A stretch of 64,000 bases of DNA from Paragonimus westermani. Lineage: Eukaryota; Platyhelminthes; Trematoda; Plagiorchiida; Troglotrematidae. The stretch is taken from contig QNGE01001262.1 in the NCBI GenBank assembly GCA_008508345.1, positions 8,223 to 72,222 on the forward strand, given 5' to 3'. The notes beneath the pieces are model-generated. The model saw only the letters and a program-made list of their open reading frames with translations. It had not been told where the DNA came from and ran no database searches. Both the position numbers and the translations under genes were made by a program. Shown here in pieces: positions 21,391 to 32,370 of the stretch. The first letter of the stretch is position 1; every line of letters begins with the position of its first letter.

Positions 21391-22639
21391 CAGATGACAT
21401 CTACTAAGCTAACTCAGTAACAATGACGCCCAAATGATCATACTTCAAGTGTCCACTGCCTGTTTTCTTGTTTGAGCCAAGCACGTACAGAACACTGTAA
21501 TCCTTCATGTATCTATCTGAGTAACTCCTAGACTCGCCGAAGCAAACAAATTCCTGGCCCTCGAAGACATGTGAAGCCCTGTAAATAATCCATAACCTAA
21601 AACGAAATATGATGTGAAATCCAATCCCCCTGCATTAGGCCGACAGAATAGGTAGCAAGGCATGTCCGGTCAGGTTTAAATATCACGCATCATCCATCAA
21701 AAAGCTACAGTAAAATATTATTACCACGTAAAAAACGTCTTCACGGGATAGCACATTCATGCCGTCACAACACCTCCCATTGTGTAATATACCAGAATGT
21801 CAATCACAGAAACAGCACACACTATGTACAACGTTTGCAGATAGAAACGCACAAGGTCCGCCTCGCAAAAAAGGAAAGTCACGCGTCAGCTGGAAATGTG
21901 TAGTAACAACACGGATAACGGGAGGAATTTTTTCTCAACTTGTCCTTGTCCACATCACTATATATATGGGGTCCCACGGTTCGGGCATTCTCACCAATCA
22001 GACGTGGCCTCACGCACACTGGTTGGTCACCCTCCTCAGCCCGTTGCACGGACGCGAACAACCCATATGTTCGAGTACCCGAAAGGAAGCTGAAGGGAGA
22101 ATGTGTGGCGGCGAACTACATGTTAGTACAATTCGTTGTTTCCATCCCGGCGCCAACTGAAGCATGAACCGATTTGTGGCCGACTAAAACAGAACATTTG
22201 AGGTCTGTTGATGCCTCCTGTCGTGGAAATTAATGATTTTCAAATTTCTGGGCAGTGTCACAGAATTATCACCCGGTGTACAATGATGTTTAATTTTATA
22301 TCCGTCAAACGGCAGATTTCATTTCCCACGGATAATTGTCTCGATGCACTAATTCACAGAGCCGACGGCACTCAAAAGCAAGCCGAAGAAAGAAATTTCG
22401 TAAACAATTCCGAGTGCCTCAAACAGCGCCCAAGAAGATTCACGTCTAACGACCTTCGAGAACGGACCAATAGTGTGACGCGCGGTGTAATCCAGAAAGC
22501 GCGCACGACTTAAATTTGAATTTGGTTTTCGTGGGTGACTAGAAAATCGGCTCACATTTTTCTTGCTCTTGTTGGCTGCTCATATTTTTGCCGTATGTGT
22601 GCCCTGCTCATCAACAGTCTTACATGATTGCTTCCGTTA
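21391..22639. other. No recognisable gene
   Basis: Several overlapping frames (21759-22167, 22208-22513) show no known motif on either strand. Nothing else is seen. Confidence 0.35.
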
Positions 22640-24356
22640 GTTATCAAGTAGCACTCCCTTGGAGACACTTCCAACACCCTCTCCTGACAGCTGACTTTTC
22701 TGTTTCCGACGTTTAGGACTTCTTGCTTAAGGTCAATCCTTATAGTGCCATGGTACCAGAGAATATCCATCCCCGGATCCTCAAAGAAGCGGCCCTCGGT
22801 TTGATGGTGCCTCTCTTTGATCTGTTTGAACAGATACTTCGGACAGGCACTCTTCCGGAGGCATGGAAAGAGGCCACTGTCTCATCTATATTCAAAACAG
22901 GCGATCGTCACTCTCCTGCTAGTTACAGGTCGATCAGCCTTACCAGCATCCCATGCAAGATAATGGAGCGACTGTTAAAACGCACTATCTTTAAGCATTT
23001 CTTCTCAAATAACCTCTTCTCTTCGACCCAGCATGGCTTTCTTCCTGAGCGGTCATGCATAACTAATATGTTAATCTTCATGGATAGCCTAACAGAGGCC
23101 AAAGACAATGGTCATATCTCGGACGCTATCTTCTTCGACTTTGCCAAAGCCTTCGACCGTGTCCCACACGGTCCTCTGCTGCATAAACTAGAAGCCTATG
23201 GGATCCAAGGAGAAGTTCTCCGCTGGATAACCTCCTTTCTTGGTAACAGGACTTTCAGAGTAAAAACCGGTTCAGGCCTTTCGTCCCCATCCCCAGTCTC
23301 TGTGGGGGTCCCTCAAGGATCGGTACTTGGTCCATTGTTGTTTCTTATTTACATCAATGATCTCCCCGATTTGATCTCTAGCAACGCTCTCCTTTATGCC
23401 GACGACTTAAAAATCTGGAACGCCTGTGACCCCAGTGCATTGCAGATTGACCTTGATCGTATTGAGTGCTGGTCAGAGGATTGGAGTCTCCCTCTAAACG
23501 ACAGTAAGTGTGCGCACATGTCACTCGGAGGAGACTCTGGGAACCTATTCGTGATACATGGTGCACAAAGTGTAGTAGGTATCACGAAAGTAGACCTCAA
23601 AAAAGACCTAGGGATCTGGCTATCGTCTGGGTTGTCCTTCTCTTATCATCACCAGCTGGCCGCCAAAAGGGGTCTCATGACTCTCGGGATGATCAAACGA
23701 ACCTTCCCCCGGATTGACAAGCGCGCCTTTCACACGCTTTACAGAGTCTACATAAGACCATTGCTCGAGTATGCCAATCAAGTCGTCTACACCGGTTTGA
23801 AGAAGGACATACTCGCCATTGAACGTGTCCAGCGAGTAGCCACCAGAATGGTCACTGGCTTACGGCATCTCTGCTACTAGTCTCGCCTCGAAATTCTCGG
23901 TCTTTATTCACTTGAGTATCGAAGACTCCGCGGCGATTTAATTTTTACATACTTTCTCTTTAGCACAGGACTCGTGCAACAATTCTTCACCTTACTAAGT
24001 GATAACAGTAGAAGAGGTCACGACAAGGAGCTCTATAAACTTCGACTTCGGAACTTCTTCTTATAGAGTTATCAACTATTGGAACGACCTTCCACTACAG
24101 ATTGCTAGCTGCTCTTCCAAGGACCATCTCAAATTGTTATTGGATTCTCACCTACTAAATAAACCGTTAGATTGGTAATTTATCCTGTTATGCTAGATTA
24201 TCATTTTAATCTGTTCTTTGTACTTTCTGTAACCCCCAAGAGCGGTGCTACACCCCGTTTTCAATTACTGCCTTTCAGGTCAACAGAAAACCGCTGGACA
24301 TCGAAACGAATAAATTGGCCGGCTCCAGGTAGATTGGGCCCCCATCCTCGCTGAAC
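22640..24356 (+). mobile_element. CR1-like LINE copy D (RT and 3' end)
   Basis: 5'-truncated plus-strand copy of the same LINE family as 13481-17030. It begins within ORF2 just before the RT and ends in a 3' region closing with CTCGCTGAAC near 24356. No ORF1 or endonuclease is present. Confidence 0.85.
22723..24178 (+). pseudogene. LINE ORF2 reverse transcriptase fragment
   Basis: The frame 22723-23880 covers the [68 protein letters not shown] and an intact YADD near 23395. It stops at TAG 23878-23880, but the same frame continues with [19 protein letters not shown]. After one frame change near 24062 it reads [17 protein letters not shown] to a natural-looking stop TAA at 24176-24178. An upstream TAG at about 22710 separates it from a few more residues of ORF2. 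It is therefore a copy with one nonsense and one frameshift mutation in its C-terminus, giving a better view of the normal ORF2 end than copy A does. Confidence 0.85.
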
Positions 24357-24379
24357 TATCTAGGCTATATAGTGTCTTC

Positions 24380-26018
24380 CGCCTTGCCGTGTCTGTTTCC
24401 TCTGAATTACTAAAACCCGCGACTGCAAACGCGGAGCTCTTCTTAGCACTGCATCTCCCTCCATTTCATCCAAAGGGATCAGGGTGTACGAATACCAGCG
24501 GACTCTCTGTGAAGTGAAGATGGAACCGTAGTCTTTAAATGGGTATACAGCGCTTGCTCTCCCAGGTGTTGCAACCACCAAGAAGACGGTTGCCCTCTCA
24601 GATACACACATGGAGGAAGCTCTCAGAGAAAGAATGTTTTTTGTGTGGGGGCGCGTCCCAACATTTCCAACGGTGCTAGGTCAGTCAATCTCATTCTCTA
24701 AGGACGTCATAAACCTCGTGCTCGCGAGCTGGCTGCGCGCCAAGGCAATCAAAACGTCACTTGGTCTTCTGGTAGATTTACCAGCCACGCTCAGACAGTG
24801 GTGGGAGAAACATTGACTTCGATGTCCGTCAACACCAACCTACACGACATTTTTTCGATCGCTCTCGACAGGAGAGGGTGAGGCGCGGGCAGTGGACTAG
24901 GACTCAGTCAGGAAAAGTGGCAAACCGGGAGGTACATCCGGAGACTAAGGTCATAGTGTGTGCTCCCGAATTATCCACTCACATTCCTGTGCCTCTAGTA
25001 GGAAACGGAGACGCCGTTCTTGTAGTAACTTCAACGGTCGACGCCGCAAGCACAGTCAATAGTGTTTGGGATACGGAAACCGTACAACTACCGTTTTCTG
25101 GGTCAACTATCTCGAACCCCACCAAAAGGCCCTGCAGAACACTCATCCTACCAAGAATTCCGAACGAAAGTAACCTGCTAGGGTCACCTCCTGCGACTCA
25201 AAAAGCGTTAATTTCGCCCACACCAATAGGTTTTTCTATCAGTAGCCACATAACACTGCTGTCTTTCAAACCCCGCACCCAGCAGACGGAGAAGTCAAAG
25301 TTTCCGNNNNNNNNNNNNNNNNNNNNNNNNNNNNNNNNNNNNNNNNNNNNNNNNNNNNNNNNNNNNNNNNNNNNNNNNNNNNNNNNNNNNNNNNNNNNNN
25401 NNNNNNNNNNNNNNNNNNNNNNNNNNNNNNNNNNNNNNNNNNNNNNNNNNNNNNNNNNNNNNNNNNNNNNNNNNNNNNNNNNNNNNNNNNNNNTAGTAGG
25501 AAACGGAGACGCCGTTCTTGTAGTAACTTCAACGGTCGACGCCGCAAGCACAGTCAATAGTGTTTGGGATACGGAAACCGTACAACTACCGTTTTCTGGG
25601 TCAACTATCTCGAACCCCACCAAAAGGCCCTGCAGAACACTCATCCTACCAAGAATTCCGAACGAAAGTAACCTGCTAGGGTCACCTCCTGCGACTCAAA
25701 AAGCGTTAATTTCGCCCACACCAATAGGTTTTTCTATCAGTAGCCACATAACACTGCTGTCTTTCAAACCCCGCACCCAGCAGACGGAGAAGTCAAAGTT
25801 TCCGCGGATGAAAACTTCCAAACACCCTCCCAGAAAGTGGAATTTGACAGGGGCGCAGAGGTCGTAAGTTGCAACGGCAAGAGTGGTCAAGCATCCTGTA
25901 GAGTCGCTGATGTACGCGCAAGTGACGATGTCGCGCCCACAGCCTCGAAGGAGGGCCATCAGAACAACTCTGAAGAACAGAACATGTCCAACATCACCTT
26001 CCCCACTCAAGGCTTCTG
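24380..26018 (+). pseudogene. LINE ORF1 fragment (copy F)
   Basis: Plus-strand ORF1 of the CR1-like family. It runs from a weakly conserved N-terminal part (ALPGVATTKKTVALS near 24560), through VPLVGNGDAVLVVTSTVDAA (from 24990), to KTSKHPPRKWNLTGAQRS and the boundary region MSRPQPRRRAIR at about 25930. The ORF2 start that should overlap the ORF1 stop is mutated (ATCA instead of ATGA), and only about 20 residues of ORF2 follow before the sequence changes to Gypsy RT at about 26019. An assembly gap interrupts it, with the same 311 bp on both sides. Confidence 0.7.
25307..25493. other. Assembly gap (187 Ns)
   Basis: Run of N. The 311 bases left of it (24996-25306) and right of it (25494-25804) look identical, so the join is doubtful. 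Confidence 0.99.
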
Positions 26019-26200
26019 ACTTTTTCGACATTATTTGGAGAGGCGAGACCCAGGAGCTATCCGACGCGCGAATGATGCTAAGCTGAAACGTATGCTTGAA
26101 CTCGGCGGGCACTCTCCTCAGTCTATCCGGTGTTAGACGACGAACATTAGGAAATATCGGCGGGCCTGTTGTGACGATGTGGTGCTTCGTTGCACCACTT
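26019..26200 (-). pseudogene. Gypsy RT N-terminal fragment
   Basis: The minus-strand frame reads KHHIVTTGPPIFPNVRRLTP, then RVPAEFKH and SDSSWVSPLQIMSKK, the start of the reverse transcriptase in CsRn1-like elements. It breaks off at SKK, where the following residues are antisense LINE ORF1. The catalytic part of RT is absent from the window for this copy. Confidence 0.7.
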
Positions 26201-26342
26201 ACTGGCGGTAGCAAAATTGACTGCCTGAAGTTTATGGGAATGTGCTCAAGATAGTCGTAACTGATCCTGGTAACTGGGCAGTGCACGGGACTGATCGGAA
26301 TCGCGTTAGCCAAAATCCCGATAACCCAAGTTCGTTTCGTGA

Positions 26343-26696
26343 TCAACTAGCCGACAATGTCGTGCGTCGACTAGCAGGTGGAAGCGCTCGAGAAAATCGG
26401 CCAATAATTGACATTTGGACGTCTGCGACACTGAAAAGCCATCGGAAGGTGCGGCGGAGGCTTAAGTTCAATGTACGTTGACGCTGGCTATGGACGGTAA
26501 TAGGTGTACCGTTCACTGCACACAGACTTGACTGTGCCTGTGTGAATCGTTCACGAGGGTCCCATGGGAGGACGTTGATCTCTGCACCAGTATTGATGAA
26601 GTATCGAACTCCCGATTCGCAGTCTCCATTAGGGACAGGCGACTTCGGGAGCCAGCAATGTGTGTCGCTGCGACACGATGGCCAGCTAGTTTCCAT
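26343..26696 (-). pseudogene. Gypsy aspartic protease, catalytic Asp lost
   Basis: The frame contains GVRYFINTGAEINVLPWDP, where family members have DTGAE. The aspartate needed for catalysis is N here. RRTFRWLFSVADVQMSIIG follows, the usual protease C-terminus of this clade. The upstream sequence is the CHCC finger and the downstream one the RT start. It is inactive by inspection. Confidence 0.75.
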
Positions 26697-26715
26697 GGTT
26701 TTTCATGGAAGAGGA

Positions 26716-27360
26716 ACATGGACTGCAACGGAATCGAGTACGATCACTAATCTGCTGATGGTATCAGCAGTGGTAAGGATTAACACGCATTGTAGGCACT
26801 GGTTGTTTCCTAGAACTCGACCGCGAGGCTCTTCTGCTAGATTTGCGAAAGAACGAGTGTGGTTGTGAGCTCTGAGCGCCTGAATTTGGCGTGTGAGCTC
26901 GATCAGGTTGTCAGTGACTGGGCGCTGGTGCGGATACTTGGGAGACAGTTTTCCCGCATGTCTGCCAGTTGCGGTCGGTGGTGTCAGTCCAGTGCGACAA
27001 AGCTATCTGGGGGTTGGCGCTAAAGATATTTCGCATATCTCTAGGCAGTCGCTGGATCCACATTTAGTTCAGGAAAGACTGGAGATAAGTTGTCCCGGTG
27101 AAGCGTTACATGTTGCATGGAAGCTGTGAGAGTTTCTGGTCTCCTAGCGCGATAATGCTCAGCAGATGCGCGATGAGTTAATGATCAGAGGGTCCACTTC
27201 GCCTGATAATGACCTCCGTTAGCTTCCGGTATGGCTTAATTGAGTCTGGTAACCCCAAAATGTCGTCCACCTGGTCTGCGGCGTGAAGTGGGAGAGCAGC
27301 GGCCTCGTGATGGAACTTCGTCAGTTCCGTGGTAACTTTTTGCAACGCTTAGTTGGCCTC
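26716..27360 (-). pseudogene. Gypsy gag remnant with damaged CHCC finger
   Basis: On the minus strand, FHHEAAALPLHAADQVDDIL, ALGDQKLSQLP and QRLPRDMRNIFSA mark the gag core (27340-26990), with stops between. At 26769-26716 lies the finger, the same 54-bp length as in the 10.8-kb element. Its tryptophan codon has become TGA and the third metal ligand is displaced by one residue (C, stop, YH ... RCSPC). The protein would have bound element RNA. Confidence 0.65.
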
Positions 27361-28110
27361 CAACTGTGCAAACCAGCTCCGAGGGTTATTCTCCCTAAAC
27401 GGTGTAATCGGGAATAAAAGTTTGCTGACGAAAACGTCTGGTGAACTGAAAACCTGTTCCTGCGCATTGTCAACAGCAATAGAGGTTAAAATCAAATATA
27501 TTTGTCAAAAAAGTAGCGGCAACTTACTTAAGAAAAACAACATATACCAGCAGGAAATTACAAAATATTCGGGCGCACTAAATTTAGTGCGTACGTGCAC
27601 CAACTTGACGATCCCCAAGGTATACACAACGAATACCAGATACGAAATAAAAATGCGAATAACTGAGGGAGACCAAACATATTATACGATAATTACAGTA
27701 AGTCTCGACCAGTGCTAAACGACACTGATACGTCGAGGTAGCTAAGGGAGTTGATGGTCCGTCCCTCGAGCGTGCGAGTAAGCCGGAAGTGTATATGGCA
27801 CCGCTGGGACTTATAGGCCGACAAACGTGAACAAACAAACGTGGTCGCATGCAGCAAGCGGATGGTAGGCAATGATCCTTACGATCCTATGTGCAATGTG
27901 AACTAGGAATTTGGGAGGAATTTCACACATCGTACAGCAAGCAGACGGGTTTTCTCCAGGTCAGCACACAGAATTACACAGAATCATGCGCACAGAACAG
28001 ACAAGCAGTAAGGCACGGTTTCAGCCGGGGTCATTAGAGAAGCCACACGGTCGCTAGTCACTGCAAATCTGTACAAGGAAATATCCCACTAAGAACTCGT
28101 GTGAAGAATA
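27361..28110. other. No recognisable gene
   Basis: This lies where the 5' end and LTR of the minus-strand Gypsy should be. A TGACCCCGGC stretch near 28040 (minus) resembles a primer site, but no LTR pair can be shown. The plus-strand frame 27353-27718 has no known motif. Confidence 0.3.
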
Positions 28111-28125
28111 CTTCTCACCCAAGCA

Positions 28126-28450
28126 TTGTGTCGACTAGGAAAGAATAGACCTCTAACACTTTCTCGGCGACTGTCCGACAGAAAGGCTTCTGACTCCTTA
28201 ACTCTTGCCGAGTTACTCAGGGAGTGCTCTTCGGTGGTCTTCATCGTTGCAACGTGTAACTGGTACCTTACTCTATCGCTGCAGAGCTCTCGGCGACCTC
28301 TGTTCGCCGCCGGCTTTCTGTACTGGATGTTGAACACATCCGATTCAGGGTTAACTCATGTGGTTCGATGGGTCCGAGCGAGCTTCATCTCAGGATTTTC
28401 AACAAAGCAGCTGCTTTTCTGGCAAAACCCTTTTACGAAGTCAAAACACT
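28126..28450 (+). pseudogene. LINE ORF2 fragment (between EN and RT)
   Basis: The plus strand reads LGKNRPLTLSRRLSDRKASD, LAELLRECSSVVF and SSRRPLFAAGFLYWMLNTSD, matching the linker before the RT in copy A ([41 protein letters not shown]). A frame change then gives a few residues of the [10 protein letters not shown] region. Both ends are truncated. Confidence 0.65.
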
Positions 28451-28865
28451 GAGTTCCCTTGAATCAGCTCACCAATAACGATAGGAGACAACACGAGATG
28501 TTACCACTTCGCTTACTCTCTTCAGTCACGATTGCAAAACATTAGAATATATAGGACATGGGGATATCAACAACAATAGAAACAATCAATGATTGAGTTT
28601 ACGTGACACTGACTGTCATCAGAAGGCAGACTGTTCGCACAGACACTGCTGACTGTATAGTGACCAGCGCTCGTGTACCTTCTCTAAGGATCCCGGCTAC
28701 AACCGTGTTTTCTTGCTTGTCTGTTCTGTACGCATGACTCTGTGTACGTCTGCTACAGGAGGCCTGATATGAACTTAGTATCACTTCATTCCGTCATACA
28801 ACTAACCTCACAGCGAATACATGCTCTTTTCCTAACGATTCTTCTATTATTTTATTATTCAAGGT

Positions 28866-29009
28866 CTACCTGGACCTTTTCAAATGTTGCTTAATGAGCT
28901 CGAAGTTTCTACGCACTTCTCGCCTGGTGCGTTTTTGAGTGCCGCCGAGTGGGCTGGATTCCACCTCGCGCTCCTTTTTCTTCCCTTGGTTGCCGCCGTT
29001 GGTCCTAGA
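28866..29009 (-). CDS. Possible terminal exon, family unknown
   Basis: A 47-residue open frame ends in TAG at 28868-28866, with a polyadenylation signal AATAAA only about 10 bases beyond (28856-28851, minus). The residues are strongly basic and nuclear-like: GGNQGKKKERE, then GGTQKRTRREVRRNFELIKQ ending LKRSR. An AG that could be a splice acceptor (CAGCCTAG) directly precedes it, but the pyrimidine tract is poor. I do not recognise the protein. It may be the 3' end of a host gene, or chance. Confidence 0.3.
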   Translation of the reverse strand, partial: SRTNGGNQGKKKEREVESSPLGGTQKRTRREVRRNFELIKQHLKRSR

Positions 29010-29751
29010 CTAGGCTGGAGCTAACTGCTTATCGCGCTCCCAAATATTACTGGGAATATACGATTTGTTTCCAAACCCTCTTGTGTTCGAACAAAACTGT
29101 TAGAACACGAAAACTGGTAGATGCAAACATTTCGTATTGACTCGTCAGGATGCTGAACTCTGTGGAACGCACATCAAGACAGAACTGTATGCAAGAACCA
29201 GAGCGAGTGCTGTCAACAACGTAGTACAATCCCCGACCCTAAGAAACGAAGGAAACCACGAAAATCACACCGTGGCAGAAATGTGTGGGTCCCCTGCTAA
29301 GGCCAGATAAACCAACGGCGTGCGAGCGACAGATGACAGAATTGAAGTAAAATCAATGGCGAAAACGAATGCGGTGACACAAACAGAAAGAGATGGCTTC
29401 GAGAAAACGCATGAAATTCATTCATAAAAATGTGCAAAAAGTCGTGGTCGACAAGTGAAGTGAATGGGAACGAATTCGAACAGAATGAACAAGTGAACTT
29501 GGTTGAATTGCCGCACTGTTGTCCATGCTCATGGTCTTTGTCTCCACTGGTCCCACAAAGGTCGCGAATTAGTGGAGAAACATAGCGATGGCCACCGTCG
29601 TTTTATTCTCAAGCCAACCAAAGCACACCGGTAAGCCCACTCCACTAGCCTCTGCAACAACTAAAATAAGCAAACTGTACCGTTCCTTACAATTATTCTA
29701 AGTGGCATCTCTACCGATGACCTCGAAGTAGCGCCGACATAACTCCATCTG

Positions 29752-30006
29752 TTAATTACTCATGTACATAAAATGTGTCAGACCATTGTCATCATCTACG
29801 TTAAAGTAGCATCTACCAATTTTGTTAAGTTGGGCGTGCGGACGATCTATGTAGCCAACGGTGTTCCTCTTCGCAAACAGGCATGCTCGAAGGTTGAACA
29901 CATCCTTCATCGTTGTCTTGTCGAAGTGCTGGCAGATGTACTGAGTGATGTTGAGGGATACGGTGCCGTTGAGCTGCCGTGGTCGAATTTCCTCGATTTT
30001 CTTCAT
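29752..30006 (-). CDS. Unrecognised 84-residue open frame
   Basis: An ATG-initiated frame reading MKKIEEIRPRQLNGTVSLNI, YICQHFDKTTMKDVFNLRAC, then FAKRNTVGYIDRPHAQLNK and a stop. Codon usage (many C or G third positions: ATC, CAG, TAC, TTC, GAC, AAG) looks more like a gene than its surroundings do. The opposite strand is also open here over 141 codons, so one of the two is a shadow. No family recognised. Confidence 0.3.
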   Translation of the reverse strand: MKKIEEIRPRQLNGTVSLNITQYICQHFDKTTMKDVFNLRACLFAKRNTVGYIDRPHAQLNKIGRCYFNVDDDNGLTHFMYMSN

Positions 30007-30519
30007 GGTGAGGCGACGCTTCGAGGTCTTTTATTTTGCAGCAACCACGCCGCATGGATGATTGTGCAGTATTACGAATTTCGTGACCCGAAGTCCTCCG
30101 TCGATGTTTCGGTTGACGTTAAATCAGCGCAAAACATGTACTCTACGGAGGTATGCGTACGCGCGTCTACTGTGATCACCGAATGTAGGTTCGATTGATC
30201 GGATGCAGTACGAAGACCCGGATCGAACTTCGAAACGCTGAACCTCCGTTCTAACGGAATCTAAATTTCGGAACTGTCGTGGAGACACGACCTTATCAAA
30301 CTGCTGTTGGAACAAAACTGATGAATCGACAGTGTTCACACCCATACTTTCGGTTTAGGAGAAAGCGTCCATCCGACATATGCTGCACATTTATTGCGAG
30401 TGCAACCCAATGACGACCAGTGGGTTAAGGAGACACTTGATTGGCTCACAGGGTTGACGGGATGGGACACAGAGAAAAACATGTCACAGAGAGGGGGCAC
30501 ACCAGGTGAAGGAAGGTTA

Positions 30520-31335
30520 CCATGTATCTGTTGAGGAACAAACTCCCTAACCGGTCATATATGACAAATATGCTTATATTCATGGATAACCTGACGGAGG
30601 CAAAGCACAATGGTCTCACCTCGGACGGTATCGTCTTCCAGTTCGCCAAGGGTTTGACCGTGGCCCCGTCAGACACAGACTGAAGGATTACTGANGTCAA
30701 CTTGAAAATAGACTGAAGGCTTATGATATCCAAGGAAATTCTTTGCCAAGTTGCCTTCTTTCTTGAGGGTAAAACTGTTAGGGTTGAAACCGTATCAGAC
30801 CTTTTACATCTCCTTGATTCATGCAGAGGTTTATTGAGAGTCACTTCTAGGTCCTCTGTTGTTTCGTATTCACACCAACGACCACCCAAGCGGTGTTTCT
30901 AATGGCGCTCTTCTCTACACTGATGATCTGAAAATCTGGACTGCTAGTGGCCCGAGTGCACTACAGACTGATCTTGGTGCGATTAGGCATTAGTCGGATA
31001 ATTGTAGTTTCCCTCTGAACAACGGCAAGTGCAGACATGTCGTTTTGTGGGTACTTCAACAGTGTCTTCCTTAGTCCTAGTGAACCCAACACAGTGGATG
31101 TCACGAAAATCGATCTAAAGAAATATTTAGGCATCTTGTTGTTGTCTATCTTAACTTTCATGCATCATCAAATGGTGACAAAAAAGGGATTCACCACTCT
31201 TAGGATGATTAAGCGCACTTTCCTCCACAGACAGAAAAGAGCTTCAAACACTGTAAAGGTGTGTAAATGACCGTTACCTGACCATGTTAATCATGTTGTG
31301 TGTGCCGGTTTGAAGAAAAATACTCTACTTTCTGA
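30520..31335 (+). pseudogene. LINE RT fragment, plus strand (copy H)
   Basis: Reads NMLIFMDNLTEAKHNGLTSD, then a damaged FAKGFDRG, LLYTDDLKIW near 30915 (the YADD box as YTDD), LNNGKC, KIDLKKYLGI and KKGFTTLRMIKRTF, then ends near AGLKKN without a 3' region. A single N at 30695 sits between two short repeated bits (AGACTGAAGG), another doubtful join. Sequence from about 31336 onward is the same LINE family in the opposite orientation. Confidence 0.75.
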
Positions 31336-32370
31336 ATCGGCCTTAAAACACTTGACAGTTCTACTCTACAAAACCATTTAAGAAGGAGTGTACTGAGATA
31401 GCTTCTCGCTTGGTTAAAGTCAACCTACTTGAAATTACCAACCGTGGACTTCTTTGCTGGTTTTTGCAACCGGTGACAAATAAGATCAAAGGCGAGCAAG
31501 GACTGGTTAGTGTCAAAGTGGCGGTTTGGTAACCACTGTCTACTCGATGACTTACACGAGTGAGGATTAGGTCGACTACGAACGAAACCTGCCCAGAATA
31601 ATGACGCATCGGGGTGTTGATATGCTGTGTTCATGCTTTCTGTCGTATCACCATCAGTCAGAATACCCGGAGTCCGCTTTCACAGTCCTGGTGGAACAGT
31701 GTTGACCAGTTCACCTTGGGGGCATTGAAGTCACTCACAATAAGTAGACAGGAAAAATTCTGTAATCCTAGGAGGTTTTCCAGAGTTACGAGAAGGACAT
31801 CACCATGGGAAGTGTTCCAAAAATGAGGACGACAAACACCTCGCACTACGAGTAGATGGTCATACAATGTTAGTTAAAGCTACAAAGCTTCATACCTATC
31901 AGATGACTGAAACTCCTCGTTTCGGAGGATTTCTAGTAATGAAGATCACGGAATCTGTCGTACACTTTCTGGCGGAATCGCCTCGGTACACTGAGTATTC
32001 GAAGACAGTTCATTGTCACTTATGTCAGCAGTGAACCAGGCCTTTATTAAAGGGGCGATATGGGATTGAGTGTCCTGAACTAACTGTTTGGTTTTCGGCA
32101 CTTCGTTGAATGAGCTCGCACACTTCATATACATGCACTTAAAAGCTATTTTCTCGTTTTCTTTTGCGAGAAAGGAGGGTGCAAGGAAAGGCTTAGGGGG
32201 TAACAACTAAGATTCAGGATGATACTGTAGACGACAGTGAGGTTGGACCCGGTTTGTTCTGCTGGGTTGTTCTGAGGAATTTTCTTTGCGGGCGCGGCAT
32301 CACTGTGTAAGTGTACATCAGCGCTCCTACAAGGCGACTGGCCACGCAGGTAGACGGTTGCCACTGCTAC
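31336..32370 (-). pseudogene. LINE ORF2 endonuclease fragment, minus strand (copy I)
   Basis: From 32370 downwards the minus strand carries the ORF2 N-terminus: FLAKENEKIAFKCMYMKCAS, DTQSHIAPLIKAWFTADISD (catalytic glutamate of TETW replaced by K), then IVSDFNAPKVNW near 31740, and in another frame SCSPLILF and the TVGNFK region. It ends at about 31336 against copy H. The IVSDFNAP motif has S for the usual G. Stops and frame changes are frequent. Confidence 0.75.

Larger units (their letters stand above)
26019..27360 (-). mobile_element. CsRn1-like Gypsy, minus strand, gag to RT start
   Basis: Reading from 27360 downwards: gag core, CHCC-type finger, protease, then the first residues of reverse transcriptase, cut at about 26019 by LINE ORF1 sequence. 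Order and motifs match the element at 10.8-12 kb, but the copy is more decayed and oppositely oriented. Confidence 0.75.
28451..30519. other. Mostly unassigned, two possible coding bits
   Basis: Apart from the two candidate frames listed separately (28866-29009 and 29752-30006, minus) no gene or repeat is recognised. Confidence 0.3.

Noticed and set aside
24878..25867. Long open frames running across N runs (also 48535-49784)
   Set aside because: Their length comes from translating the gap as unknown residues. Only the flanking parts are real sequence.
30520..32370. Twin priming as origin of the inverted LINE pair
   Set aside because: Twin priming places the inverted 5' part before the sense 3' part. 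Here the order is the opposite.
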